Shown: positions 49,701-62,500 of the stretch, in pieces | Position numbering within the stretch: position 1 is the first letter of the stretch | Layout: every line of letters starts with the position of its first letter | Source of the DNA: Siniperca chuatsi | Taxonomy: Eukaryota; Chordata; Actinopteri; Centrarchiformes; Sinipercidae | Direction of reading: 5' to 3' | Assembly: GCF_020085105.1 (NCBI RefSeq) | Contig: NC_058063.1 | Coordinates: 12,181,651-12,245,650, forward strand | Length of the DNA: 64,000 bases | The notes under the pieces: model-generated | Seen by the model: the letters and a program-made list of their open reading frames with translations, nothing else | Told to the model about the DNA's origin: nothing | The model's database searches: none | Position numbers and translations under genes: made by a program

Positions 49701-50763
49701 TTATAAGTGACTTGCAGAATAAGTCATCCGCAGCGTTTAGAAGACGAGCCTCAGTGATAAAGTCGACAGTAAGTCTCTCTCTTAGAGTAAACCTAGCAAA
49801 ATGTATGCATTCTAATTAATTGGAAACTTTTTACAAGATATCTAAAATGTCACAGTATTTCTGCAATATTCCATCTTTTCTTTTCATTCATACATTCATC
49901 CTCCTTTGTAAACACATTTCTTTATGATTTTAACCTCAAGTCTGCACATAGTAAATTTCCCATCAAAGTGTGATGGAGTTAGACTTTATAAAGTAAATTA
50001 GAGAAAAACCCTTAAAACGTTTTTTAAGGGTTTTTCTCTAATTTACTTTATAAAGTCTAACTCCATCACACTTTGATGGATCATACACATGTTTCAAAAT
50101 AGCCCAGTCTAATGCAAACACATTTCTAATTCAACATTTATGTGTTGGTTCTCCTGATACTTCCTAATGGCACTAGATTGTTTCTCGTTTCACATTGGGT
50201 GGAAACTGGAAACCCTACATGTTTTTAAAAGATGGCATTTCATTTCTGTACTTACAATTTGTTTGCTTGTATACCTGCAGCTTGAACCTTTCTACAAAAT
50301 AGCATTTTCTTCATTCCGCTCCTTGACAGTGATTTCATTCAGGTAATAATTTTGCTAATGTTGTGTTGAAAGAATATTGGTCATAAATTCATATGAATAA
50401 AACTATATTTTTTGGTCATTCCTTTTGCAGTAATGGATCAATCATCAACAATCTGGACCTAAGTTTTGCATCCACATCGGTTCCCAGTAACACTCAGATT
50501 GCAAATGTTTTGGTCAGTGCAGCTTCAAACATCACAGCCTTCAACGTTGACACCAACTCCATTTCTGTGGATGGCGCACGTAAGCAATACTGAATGCTAT
50601 CTCATCAAAAATGTACATTATTACAGAACTGTTTGTTAAAGCAATATCTTGTTTCGTTTTCTCCCGATTTACAGAAGTTTCAAGTGGAGTAAGCCACAAG
50701 ATCAGTCTCATCACTGCATCCTTCCTTGTGCTGTTCTCATGGCTACTGTCAAGCCAGCAATAG
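43713..50763 (+). CDS. Mucin-like surface protein with giant Thr/Ser/Gly domain, two SEA domains and GPI-type tail (gene A), 1810 aa
   Basis: Exons: 43713-43755, 43859-48381, 48501-48565, 48738-48922, 49452-49768, 50281-50342, 50431-50579, 50675-50763; all GT-AG, 1811 codons including TAG. Exon 1 and the start of exon 2 give a short leader (MGVGPILSSLLILIVAIEFA). Exon 2 then encodes about 1450 residues of imperfect TTTGAS/TTTGGS repeats with no cysteine seen, an O-glycosylation substrate. SEA domain 1 starts at SPVVILAATIAEPFVIELRD and spans exons 2-4. SEA domain 2 (RMTFRSAGETFISDLQNKSS to NTDSIS-like end) spans exons 5-7 behind a short Thr/Ala linker. Exon 8 gives SHKISLITASFLVLFSWLLS and stops, a C-terminal signal typical of GPI attachment, with no cytoplasmic tail. 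A barrier or mucosal surface role is inferred. I cannot assign a named mucin. Confidence 0.85.
45216..48258 (+). repeat. 1.5-kb tandem duplication inside the mucin exon
   Basis: The block starting at 45216 is repeated from 46731. Landmarks recur at an offset of 1515-1518 bp (for example 45677/47195, 45905/47423, 46208/47726, 46364/47882), always a multiple of three, so frame is kept. The two copies are nearly identical up to about 48050, where the second is shortened. This sits on top of the basic 15-18 bp Thr/Ser repeat. Confidence 0.9.
49960..50079. repeat. Perfect 58-bp palindrome in intron 5 of gene A
   Basis: 49960-50017 and 50022-50079 are exact reverse complements separated by only 4 nt (CGTT). 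The arms begin CCATCAAAGTGTGATGGAGT. It lies between the two exons that split the second SEA domain. I saw no convincing target duplication around it. Confidence 0.95.
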
Positions 50764-52088
50764 TCAGTGCTGATGACCATGTGAAACCCCATTAAAAAGT
50801 GACTACTATCACGGGTATGAAAAAGGACTTTGTTCCCATTAAAATCCTAGAAGACCTCTGAGGACTGAAACTGTAATATGGCTTTGAAAGAACTTCTAGA
50901 TATTAAATTGAAAGTTGGGATGATCACACTCACTGTTATCACTGAAATTAATGGCTTGAAAATGAGAATAATGACCATAGAAATCTTGTATATCACACCA
51001 CACATACAATTTTCACTATGTACAAATATAATTTCAACTTATTATTCTATAAAAACACAATTTAGAACCAATAACATTTAAAGTGAATATGAAGGTAAAT
51101 CCTTTGAAATGAATATAACCCAAGATTATTTACATTAAAATCAGATTTACTCCATATGAGAGCTGCTTAATTAGTAAAGTTGTACAGCAGTCAGAGTTAT
51201 GTCGAATGTCGTGGGATTCATGAAATATATGATGTCTCAACAATGCCCTGTATTATTATCCAGTCACTCTTCTTATTTAAATGTATTTATATTATCATAT
51301 GTATTCTGTGAGCTTGCCTGTATGTTTGTACAACTTGAGTAAAAAATACTAGGTCTTCAGGATGATCAGGATACAAAAAAGTTAAATTTTTACCATCTAG
51401 TGGATACAAAAAGTGCATCATATTATATTGAAGATACTTCCATTAAAGGCAGTTTATCTTGGACCAAAACAGTTGTTGGCTTTGTGGGATTATTTTCTAA
51501 GTTTAATTGAAGCTACACATGCACACCAGGTGTAAGTATTTTGACATCTCTAAGGTACTCCCACATCACACACACATAAACACACACACACCATGTCAGC
51601 AACCAGTATATGCAAATTTACTGGTGCATAAAATCATTGCTGTTTTTGTATTTTGTAGAACTCGACTGTAGTATATGGACATACTCAATTATGCAATTCC
51701 CTCATCATATCACTGTTTAAAATTTCATAAAGCTCCAATTTACTTAACTTTCATCCATTGACATAACTTACTGGTACACTGTTGGAACTCGGATGTCACA
51801 AGAAGGGAGTGTACTATGAGATCAAGCCAAGAAACTGTCAGATTCAAAGTTGATTTGTTCTTTGCTGTGGTGTCATAACATTTCTGAAAAATTAGTCACA
51901 CCATTTGTTGGTGATAGAGCTCCATTATATAAAGGCTTTAATAGATGAGGACTGCCATAACAGGAAAAATGTTTTCAATGTCACCGATGTGAAATAGATT
52001 AAATAAATAACGACTGTCGATTAAGTGGTATCTATTCTATTCTTCTAATTTGGGTAAGTAAATCTTTAAATATATACACCTTTTTACA

Positions 52089-52134
<46 letters not shown>

Positions 52135-53548
52135 AAAAATAACAATTGGAGGCTGTATTGATTCTTGTATGGACATTATTTTAATATCCCTCTCCATAGT
52201 GAGATTGCAGGTCAGGGACAGCTACTGTAGTAGAAATACTATAGCTTGTAAAAAAAATGGACAAAAAAGACAATTTGAAGAAACATTATGACAAGTTTAG
52301 TAAAGAATATGGGATAATTTTCTAATATTGTGTATGTACATTTAAAGAGGTACTCCAGCAATTAAGCATTGTATAAAGTTGCACGTGAAACAAATAAAAA
52401 AGATTTTAACAACCAATATCATTCCCATTAAGCAACTAATAGCAGCCCTGTTTGGCAACATGCGGTACAGCTGAGGCTGGATGAAAAGTTAAGGGATGAC
52501 CAAAGTTATCAGAATTCATCCTGAGGGCTAAATGTCTGTACCAAATTTTAATCCATCATATTGTTGTTGAGACCTTTTCACTCAAGGTGGTGCTAGAGGA
52601 AAAGTCAGAGGATCACCCCCAAGTCACTAGGCTTCATCATGTGGCAACCACGAATGTGTGTATCCAATAATAATAATATACAGCCCGACATTGCCATCCC
52701 TAAAAAAAAAATTCTTCCAGATTAATTTATTTTTTCCTAATTTACCATATTAACAGACAAAAACAGATCAAGCTCATCCCAGTATTTGATTATTGATTAT
52801 TTATTAAGGCATCATAAATCAATGTGAAAAATCAAAGCCTTTAACCAGGTTTGGTTTTTTTGGACATTCATAAATTTATTCATTCATTATTATTAACTTT
52901 ATTGTCGATATTCACACATATCAGGTGTTTCAGTATTTAAATCCAAAGACCAACAGCAGTATATTATTCACTAAATCAGTATTTCTGATGTTGATACAGC
53001 TCTCTCTGCTCAATTCAGAGTTACTCAACTCCATAGGAGATAATACCTCAGATTTCGTCGGATTATAGAGTCCTGAGAAATTTTCTGAAGCAGTTTACAT
53101 ACCACAGCGCATCCATGATGCAGAACAGAAGAACAGCTCACATAGTAGATCAAAAAGCTGTGGTGGAAGCTGTCCAAGTGTTTTCTGGGCCGATTTTTAC
53201 GAGGCCAGACCAAGTAATGATCCCACTCATTTCAATGTCACGTTTCACCTATATATTTCTATCGATTGAATGACATAAACTTAAAATCTAGTCTTAACAA
53301 ATGTTAAATTAAATTTTTGTATGCCTCTGAACATTGGAAGCGGATAATGTATTTATTAAATTAAGACAACAGCATAGATAAAGAACTTAAATGTTGAAAT
53401 TAGTGTGAACTGTCATCAGGGCAATAAGGCAATGAATTAAAGGAACTTTATAGGGACCGAAACACAATATTAACATGTTGGCTGTTAATATTCTGCTGAT
53501 GTAAACAACTATGTACTAAATGATTTTACAGATTCAAAGGCAGACAAG
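50764..53548. other. Intergenic between mucin-like genes A and B
   Basis: Contains the gene A 3' UTR, a (TA)n run at about 52091-52132 and upstream sequence paralogous in patches to that of gene A, with a possible non-coding exon donor near 52050 (TTTGGGTAAGTA). No supported coding sequence. Confidence 0.45.
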
Positions 53549-56500
53549 ATGGGTGTTGGACCCATCTTATCAATTTTGATGATATTTATGGGTAAGTTAG
53601 CAATTAGAGAAACAAGAAAGTAAAAAACATTGCTCACAAAACCCAAAGGTCTTATATTAAACACATTTCCATATTTTCTGCAAATAGTGGCCATTGAGCT
53701 TGCGATAACACCAGCTGCTGCACAGTCAGGCGGGACATCCCTGACAAAGGGGCAAAAAACAATGATAGCAGCCACTGGCAGATCAATTACATCTGCTGGA
53801 ACAAATACAAGTGATGGATCAAAAACATCAGGACCAACATCGACTGCAGGTGGAACTGGTGGGTCAACAACAACTACCGGGCCGACAACAAGTGGAGGCA
53901 CTGCAGCTCCCTCACCGGTTGTGGTTCTCACAGCAACCTTGGAAGAAGCATTTGTAGACGAACTCAACAATCGCAGCAGCGCACAATACAGAGATCTCAA
54001 ACACGAGTTGAAACAGCGGGTGCGCACAACTTGAAGCTATTTATAACATTTGATGCTGTCTTGAGTCCATTTGCCATCCTGTTTGATTTCATTAGAAAAG
54101 CACTGTCACTTTACTGTGCTTAATGTTTCTCGTTTTTGTTTCCCGCTTACAGTTCGACTCCATCTTCAGTGAGAGATTTGGCCTCCTTTTCATCCGCAGC
54201 TTTGTCATCGGATTTCGGTAATCTTTTAAGTTTTGAAAGTCTCTGACTTAAACGGCATCAGCTCATAATTAGAACGCTACCTTTTGGGCAATGGTCACAT
54301 GTATTAAAGTCTTTCGGTGTGAGTGATGAAAAAATATACACTCTGAAATAAAAGAAAGAACCCCCTGCAATGTTGAAATATGATCATTTGACGATGATGT
54401 GTGCTTTTCTGTCGGAAGGCCACAAAGGGGAAACATCCATGCAGAGTTGGGGCTCCAGTTCAACAACGTGGCGTCACCCGATCAAATCCCACAGGCTGAT
54501 GCTGTTGCAGACACCTTAATAAGTGCTCTAAGTAACCCCAACAACACCTTCGGCCTCGCTGTTGATCCCACCTCCATCCACGTGATTCGTAAGTAAACAT
54601 GTAATACATGAACCTAAATTTCTCTCCAGTAAGTATTAATGCTGGGCAACGTATATTTACCTTTTGTCACCCATCACTAATTTACAACACCTGTAGGCTC
54701 AACAACTGGCGGGTCAACAACAACTACCGGGCCGACGACAAGTGGAGGCACCGCAGCTCCCTCACCGGTTGTGGTTCTCGCAGCAACCTTGAAAGAAGCA
54801 TTTGTAGAAGAACTCAACAATCGCAGCAGCGCACAATACAGAGCTCTCGAAACACGAGTTGAAACAGCGGTGCGTACAACTTGAAGCTATTTATAACATT
54901 TGATGCTGTCTTGAGTCCATTTGCCATCCTGTTTGATTTCATTAGAAAAGCACTGTCACTTTACTGTGCTTAATGTTTCTCGTTTTTGTTTCCCGCTTAC
55001 AGTTCGACTCCATCTTCAGTGAGAGATTTGGCCTCCTTTTCATCCGCACCTTTGTCATCGGATTTCGGTAATCTTTTAAGTTTTGAAAGTCTCTGACTTA
55101 AACGGCATCAGCTCATAATTAGAACGCTACCTTTTGGGCAATGGTCACATGTATTAAAGTCTTTTGGTGTGAGTGATGAAAAAATATACACTCTGAAATA
55201 AAGAAAGAACCCCCTGCAATGTTGAAATATGATCATTTGACGAAGATGTGTGCATTTCTGTCGGAAGGCCACAAAGGGGCAACATCCATGCAGAGTTGGG
55301 GCTCCAGTTCAACAACGTGGCGTCACCCGATCAAATCCCACAGGCTGATGCTGTTGCAGACACCTTAATAAGTGCTCTAAATAACCCCAACAACACCTTC
55401 GGCCTCGCTGTTGATCCCACCTCCATCCAAGTGATTCGTAAGTAAACATGTAATACATGAACCTAAATTTCTCTCCAGTAAGTATTAATGCTGGGCAACG
55501 ATATTTACCTTTTGTCACCCATCACTAATTTACAACACCTGTAGGCTCAACAACTGGCGGGTCAACAACAACTACCGGGCCGACGACAAGTGGAGGCACC
55601 GCAGCTCCCTCACCGGTTGTGGTTCTCGCAGCAACCTTGGAAGAAGCATTTGTAGAAGAACTCAACAATCGCAGCAGCGCACAATACACAGAGCTCTCGA
55701 AACACGAGTTGAAACAGCGGTGCGTACAACTTGAAGCTATTTATAACATTTGATGCTGTCTTGAGTCCATTTGCCATCCTGTTTGATTTCATTAGAAAAG
55801 CACTGTCACTTTACTGTGCTTAATGTTTCTCGTTTTTGTTTCCCGCTTACAGTTCGACTCCATCTTCAGTGAGAGATTTGGCCTCCTTTTCATCCGCACC
55901 TTTGTCATCGGATTTCGGTAATCTTTTAAGTTTTGAAAGTCTCTGACTTAAACGGCATCAGCTCATAATTAGAACGCTACCTTTTGGGCAATGGTCACAT
56001 GTATTAAAGTCTTTCGGTGTGAGTGATGAAAAAATATACACTCTGAAATAAAAGAAAGAACCCCCTGCAATGTTGAAATATGATCATTTGACGAAGATGT
56101 GTGCTTTTCTGTCGGAAGGCCACAAAGGGGCAACATCCATGCAGAGTTGGGGCTCCAGTTCAACAACGTGGCGTCACCCGATCAAATCCCACAGGCTGAT
56201 GCTGTTGCAGACACCTTAATAAGTGCTCTAAATAACCCCAACAACACCTTCCGCCTCGCTGTTGATCCCACCTCCATCCAAGTGATTCGTAAGTAAACAT
56301 GTAATACATGAACCTAAATTTCTCTCCAGTAAGTATTAATGCTGGGCAACGTATATTTACCTTTTGTCACCCATCACTAATTTACAACACCTGTAGGCTC
56401 AACAACTGGCGGGTCAACAACAACTACCGGGCCGACGACAAGTGGAGGCACCGCAGCTCCCTCACCGGTTGTGGTTCTCGCAGCAACCTTGGAAGAAGCA

Positions 56501-59500
56501 TTTGTAGAAGAACTCAACAATCGCAGCAGCGCACAATACAGAGCTCTCAAACACGAGTTGAAACAGCGGTGCGCACAACTTGAAGCTATTTATAACATTT
56601 GATGCTGTCTTGAGTCCATTTGCCATCCTGTTTGATTTCATTAGAAAAGCACTGTCACTTTACTGTGCTTAATGTTTCTCGTTTTTGTTTCCCGCTTACA
56701 GTTCGACTCCATCTTCAGTGAGAGATTTGGCCTCCTTTTCATCCGCACCTTTGTCATCGGATTTCGGTAATCTTTTAAGTTTTGAAAGTCTCTGACTTAA
56801 ACGGCATCAGCTCATAATTAGAACGCTACCTTTGGGCAATGGTCACATGTATTAAAGTCTTTCGGTGTGAGTGATGAAAAAATATACACTCTGAAATAAA
56901 AGAAAGAACCCCCTGCAATGTTGAAATATGATCATTTGACGAAGATGTGTGCTTTTCTGTCGGAAGGCCACAAAGGGGCAACATCCATGCAGAGTTGGGG
57001 CTCCAGTTCAACAACGTGGCGTCACCCGATCAAATCCCACAGGCTGATGCTGTTGCAGACACCTTAATAAGTGCTCTAAATAACCCCAACAACACCTTCG
57101 GCCTCGCTGTTGATCCCACCTCCATCCAAGTGATTCGTAAGTAAACATGTAATACATGAACCTAAATTTCTCTCCAGTAAGTATTAATGCTGGGCAACAT
57201 ATATTTACCTTTGTCACCCATCACTAATTTACAACACCTGTAGGCTCAACAACTGGCGGGTCAACAACAACTACCGGGCCGACGACAAGTGGAGGCACCG
57301 CAGCTCCCTCACCGGTTGTGGTTCTCGCAGCAACCTTGGAAGAAGCATTTGTAGAAGAACTCAACAATCGCAGCAGCGCACAATACAGAGCTCAAACACG
57401 AGTTGAAACAGCGGTGCGTATAACTTGAAGCTATTTATAACATTTGATGCTGTCTTGAGTCCATTTGCCATCCTGTTTGATTTCATTAGAAAAGCACTGT
57501 CACTTTACTGTGCTTAATGTTTCTCGCTTTTGTTTCCCGCTTACAGTTCGACTCCATCTTCAGTGAGAGATTTGGCCTCCTTTTCATCCGCACCTTTGTC
57601 ATCGGATTTCGTAATCTTTTAAGTTTTGAAAGTCTCTGACTTAAACGGCATCAGCTCATAATTAGAACGCTACCTTTTGGGCAATGGTCACATGTATTAA
57701 AGTCTTTTTCGGTGTGAGTGATGAAAAAATATACACTCTGAAATAAAAGAAAGAACCCCCTGCAATGTTGAAATATGATCATTTGACGAAGATGTGTGCT
57801 TTTCTGTCGGAAGGCCACAAAGGGGCAACATCCATGCAGAGTTGGGGCTCCAGTTCAACAACGTGGCGTCACCCGATCAAATCCCACAGGCTGATGCTGT
57901 TGCAGACACCTTAATAAGTGCTCTAAATAACCCCAACAACACCTTCGGCCTCGCTGTTGATCCCACCTCCATCCAAGTGATTCGTAAGTAAACATGTAAT
58001 ACATGAACCTAAATTTCTCTCCAGTAAGTATTAATGCTGGGCAACGATATTTACCTTTTGTCACCCATCACTAATTTACAACACCTGTAGGCTCAACAAC
58101 TGGCGGGTCAACAACAACTACCGGGCCGACGACAAGTGGAGGCACCGCAGCTCTCCTCACCGGTTGTGGTTCTCGCAGCAACCTTGGAAGAAGCATTTGT
58201 AGAAGAACTCAACAATCGCAGCAGCGCACAATACAGAGCTCTCAAACACGAGTTGAAACAGCGGTGTGCATAACTTGAAGCTATTTATAACATTTGATGC
58301 TGTCTTGAGTCCATTTGCCATCCTGTTTGATTTCATTAGAAAAGCACTGTCACTTTACTGTGCTTAATGTTTCTCGCTTTTGTTTCCCGCTTACAGTTCG
58401 ACTCCATCTTCAGTGAGAGATTTGGCCTCCTTTTCATCCGCACCTTTGTCATCGGATTTCGGTAATCTTTTAAGTTTTGAAAGTCTCTGACTTAAACGGC
58501 ATCAGCTCATAATTAGAACGCTACCTTTTGGGCAATGGTCACATGTATTAAAGTCTTTCGGTGTGAGTGATGAAAAAATATACACTCTGAAATAAAAGAA
58601 AGAACCCCCTGCAATGTTGAAATATGATCATTTGACGAAGATGTGTGCTTTTCTGTCGGAAGGCCACAAAGGGGCAACATCCATGCAGAGTTGGGGCTCC
58701 AGTTCAACAACGTGGCGTCACCCGATCAAATCCCACAGGCTGATGCTGTTGCAGACACCTTAATAAGTGCTCTAAATAACCCCAACAACACCTTCGGCCT
58801 CGCTGTTGATCCCACCTCCATCCAAGTGATTCGTAAGTAAACATGTAATACATGAACCTAAATTTCTCTCCAGTAAGTATTAATGCTGGGCAACGTATAT
58901 TTACCTTTTGTCACCCATCACTAATTTACAACACCTGTAGGCTCAACAACTGGCGGGTCAACAACAACTACCGGGCCGACGACAAGTGGAGGCACCGCAG
59001 CTCCCTCACCGGTTGTGGTTCTCGCAGCAACCTTGGAAGAAGCATTTGTAGAAGAACTCAACAATCGCAGCAGCGCACAATACAGAGCTCTCAAACACGA
59101 GTTGAAACAGCGGTGCGCATAACTTGAAGCTATTTATAACATTTGATGCTGTCTTGAGTCCATTTGCCATCCTGTTTGATTTCATTAGAAAAGCACTGTC
59201 ACTTTACTGTGCTTAATGTTTCTCGTTTTTGTTTCCCGCTTACAGTTCGACTCCATCTTCAGTGAGAGATTTGGCCTCCTTTTCATCCGCACCTTTGTCA
59301 TCGGATTTCGTAATCTTTTAAGTTTTGAAAGTCTCTGACTTAAACGGCATCAGCTCATAATTAGAACGCTACCTTTTGGGCAATGGTCACATGTATTAAA
59401 GTCTTTCGTGTGAGTGATGAAAAATATACACTCTGAAATAAAGAAAGAACCCCTGCAATTTTGAAATATGATCATTTGACGAAGATGTGTGCTTTTCTGT

Positions 59501-62500
59501 CGGAAGGCCACAAAGGGGCAACATCCATGCAGAGTTGGGGCTCCAGTTCAACAACGTGGCGCCACCCGATCAAATCCCACAGGCTGATGCTGTTGCAGAC
59601 ACCTTAATAAGTGCTCTAAATAACCCCAACAACACCTTCGGCCTCGCTGTTGATCCCACCTCCATCCAAGTGATTCGTAAGTAAACATGTAATACATGAA
59701 CCTAAATTTCTCTCCAGTAAGTATTAATGCTGGGCAACGATATTTACCTTTTGTCACCCATCACTAATTTACAACACCTGTAGGCTCAACAACTGGCGGG
59801 TCAACAACAACTACCGGGCCGACGACAAGTGGAGGCACCGCAGCTCCCTCACCGGTTGTGGTTCTCGCAGCAACCTTGGAAGAAGCATTTGTAGAAGAAC
59901 TCAACAATCGCAGCAGCGCATAACAATACAGAGCTCTCAAACACGAGTTGAAACAGCGGTGCGCATAACTTGAAGCTATTTATAACATTTGATGCTGTCT
60001 TGAGTCCATTTGCCATCCTGTTTGATTTCATTAGAAAAGCACTGTCACTTTACTGTGCTTAATGTTTCTCGTTTTTGTTTCCCGCTTACAGTTCGACTCC
60101 ATCTTCAGTGAGAGATTTGGCCTCCTTTTCATCCGCACCTTTGTCATCGGATTTCGTAATCTTTTAAGTTTTGAAAGTCTCTGACTTAAACGGCATCAGC
60201 TCATAATTAGAACGCTACCTTTTGGGCAATGGTCACATGTATTAAAGTCTTTCGTGTGAGTGATGAAAAAATATACACTCTGAAATAAAGAAAGAACCCC
60301 TGCAATGTTGAAATATGATCATTTGACGAAGATGTGTGCTTTTCTGTCGGAAGGCCACAAAGGGGCAACATCCATGCAGAGTTGGGGCTCCAGTTCAACA
60401 ACGTGGCGTCACCCGATCAAATCCCACAGGCTGATGCTGTTGCAGACACCTTAATAAGTGCTCTAAATAACCCCAACAACACCTTCGGCCTCGCTGTTGA
60501 TCCCACCTCCATCCAAGTGATTCGTAAGTAAACATGTAATACATGAACCTAAATTTCTCTCCAGTAAGTATTAATGCTGGGCAACGATATTTACCTTTGT
60601 CACCCATCACTAATTTACAACACCTGTAGGCTCAACAACTGGCGGGTCAACAACAACTACCGGGCCGACGACAAGTGGAGGCACCGCAGCTCCCTCACCG
60701 GTTGTGGTTCTCGCAGCAACCTTGGAAGAAGCATTTGTAGAAGAACTCAACAATCGCAGCAGCGCACAATACAGAGCTCTCAAACACGAGTTGAAACAGC
60801 GGTGCGCATAACTTGAAGCTATTTATAACATTTGATGCTGTCTTGAGTCCATTTGCCATCCTGTTTGATTTCATTAGAAAAGCACTGTCACTTTACTGTG
60901 CTTAATGTTTCTCGTTTTTGTTTCCCGCTTACAGTTCGACTCCATCTTCAGTGAGAGATTTGGCCTCCTTTTCATCCGCACCTTTGTCATCGGATTTCGT
61001 AATCTTTTAAGTTTTGAAAGTCTCTGACTTAAACGGCATCAGCTCATAATTAGAACGCTACCTTTTGGGCAATGGTCACATGTATTAAAGTCTTTCGTGT
61101 GAGTGATGAAAAATATACACTCTGAAATAAAAGAAAGAACCCCCTGCAATGTTGAAATATGATCATTTGACGAAGATGTGTGCTTTTCTGTCGGAAGGCC
61201 ACAAAGGGGCAACATCCATGCAGAGTTGGGGCTCCAGTTCAACAACGTGGCGTCACCCGATCAAATCCCACAGGCTGATGCTGTTGCAGACACCTTAATA
61301 AGTGCTCTAAATAACCCCAACAACACCTTCGGCCTCGCTGTTGATCCCACCTCCATCCAAGTGATTCGTAAGTAAACATGTAATACATGAACCTAAATTT
61401 CTCTCCAGTAAGTATTAATGCTGGGCAACGATATTTACCTTTGTCACCCATCACTAATTTACAACACCTGTAGGCTCAACAACTGGCGGGTCAACAACAA
61501 CTACCGGGCCGACGACAAGTGGAGGCACCGCAGCCCTCACCGGTTGTGGTTCTCGCAGCAACCTTGGAAGAAGCATTTGTAGAAGAACTCAACAATCGCA
61601 GCAGCGCACAATACAGAGCTCTCAAACACGAGTTGAAACAGCGTGTGCATAACTTGAAGCTATTTATAACATTTGATGCTGTCTTGAGTCCATTTGCCAT
61701 CCTGTTTGATTTCATTAGAAAAGCACTGTCACTTTACTGTGCTTAATGTTTCTCGCTTTTGTTTCCGCTTACAGTTCGACTCCATCTTCAGTGAGAGATT
61801 TGGCCTCCTTTTCATCCGCACCTTTGTCATCGGATTTTCGTAATCTTTTAAGTTTTGAAAGTCTCTGACTTAAACGGCATCAGCTCATAATTAGAACGCT
61901 ACCTTTTGGGCAATGGTCACATGTATTAAAGTCTTTCGGTGTGAGTGATGAAAAATATACACTCTGAAATAAAGAAAGAACCCCTGCAATGTTGAAATAT
62001 GATCATTTGACGAAGATGTGTGCTTTTCTGTCGGAAGGCCACAAAGGGGCAACATCCATGCAGAGTTGGGGCTCCAGTTCAACAACGTGGCGTCACCCGA
62101 TCAAATCCCACAGGCTGATGCTGTTGCAGACACCTTAATAAGTGCTCTAAATAACCCCAACAACACCTTCGGCCTCGCTGTTGATCCCACCTCCATCCAA
62201 GTGATTCGTAAGTAAACATGTAATACATGAACCTAAATTTCTCTCCAGTAAGTATTAATGCTGGGCAACGATATTTACCTTTTGTCACCCATCACTAATT
62301 TACAACACCTGTAGGCTCAACAACTGGCGGGTCAACAACAACTACCGGGCCGACGACAAGTGGAGGCACCGCAGCTCCTCACCGGTTGTGGTTCTCGCAG
62401 CAACCTTGGAAGAAGCATTTGTAGAAGAACTCAACAATCGCAGCAGCGCACAATACAGAGCTCAAACACGAGTTGAAACAGCGGTGCGTATAACTTGAAG

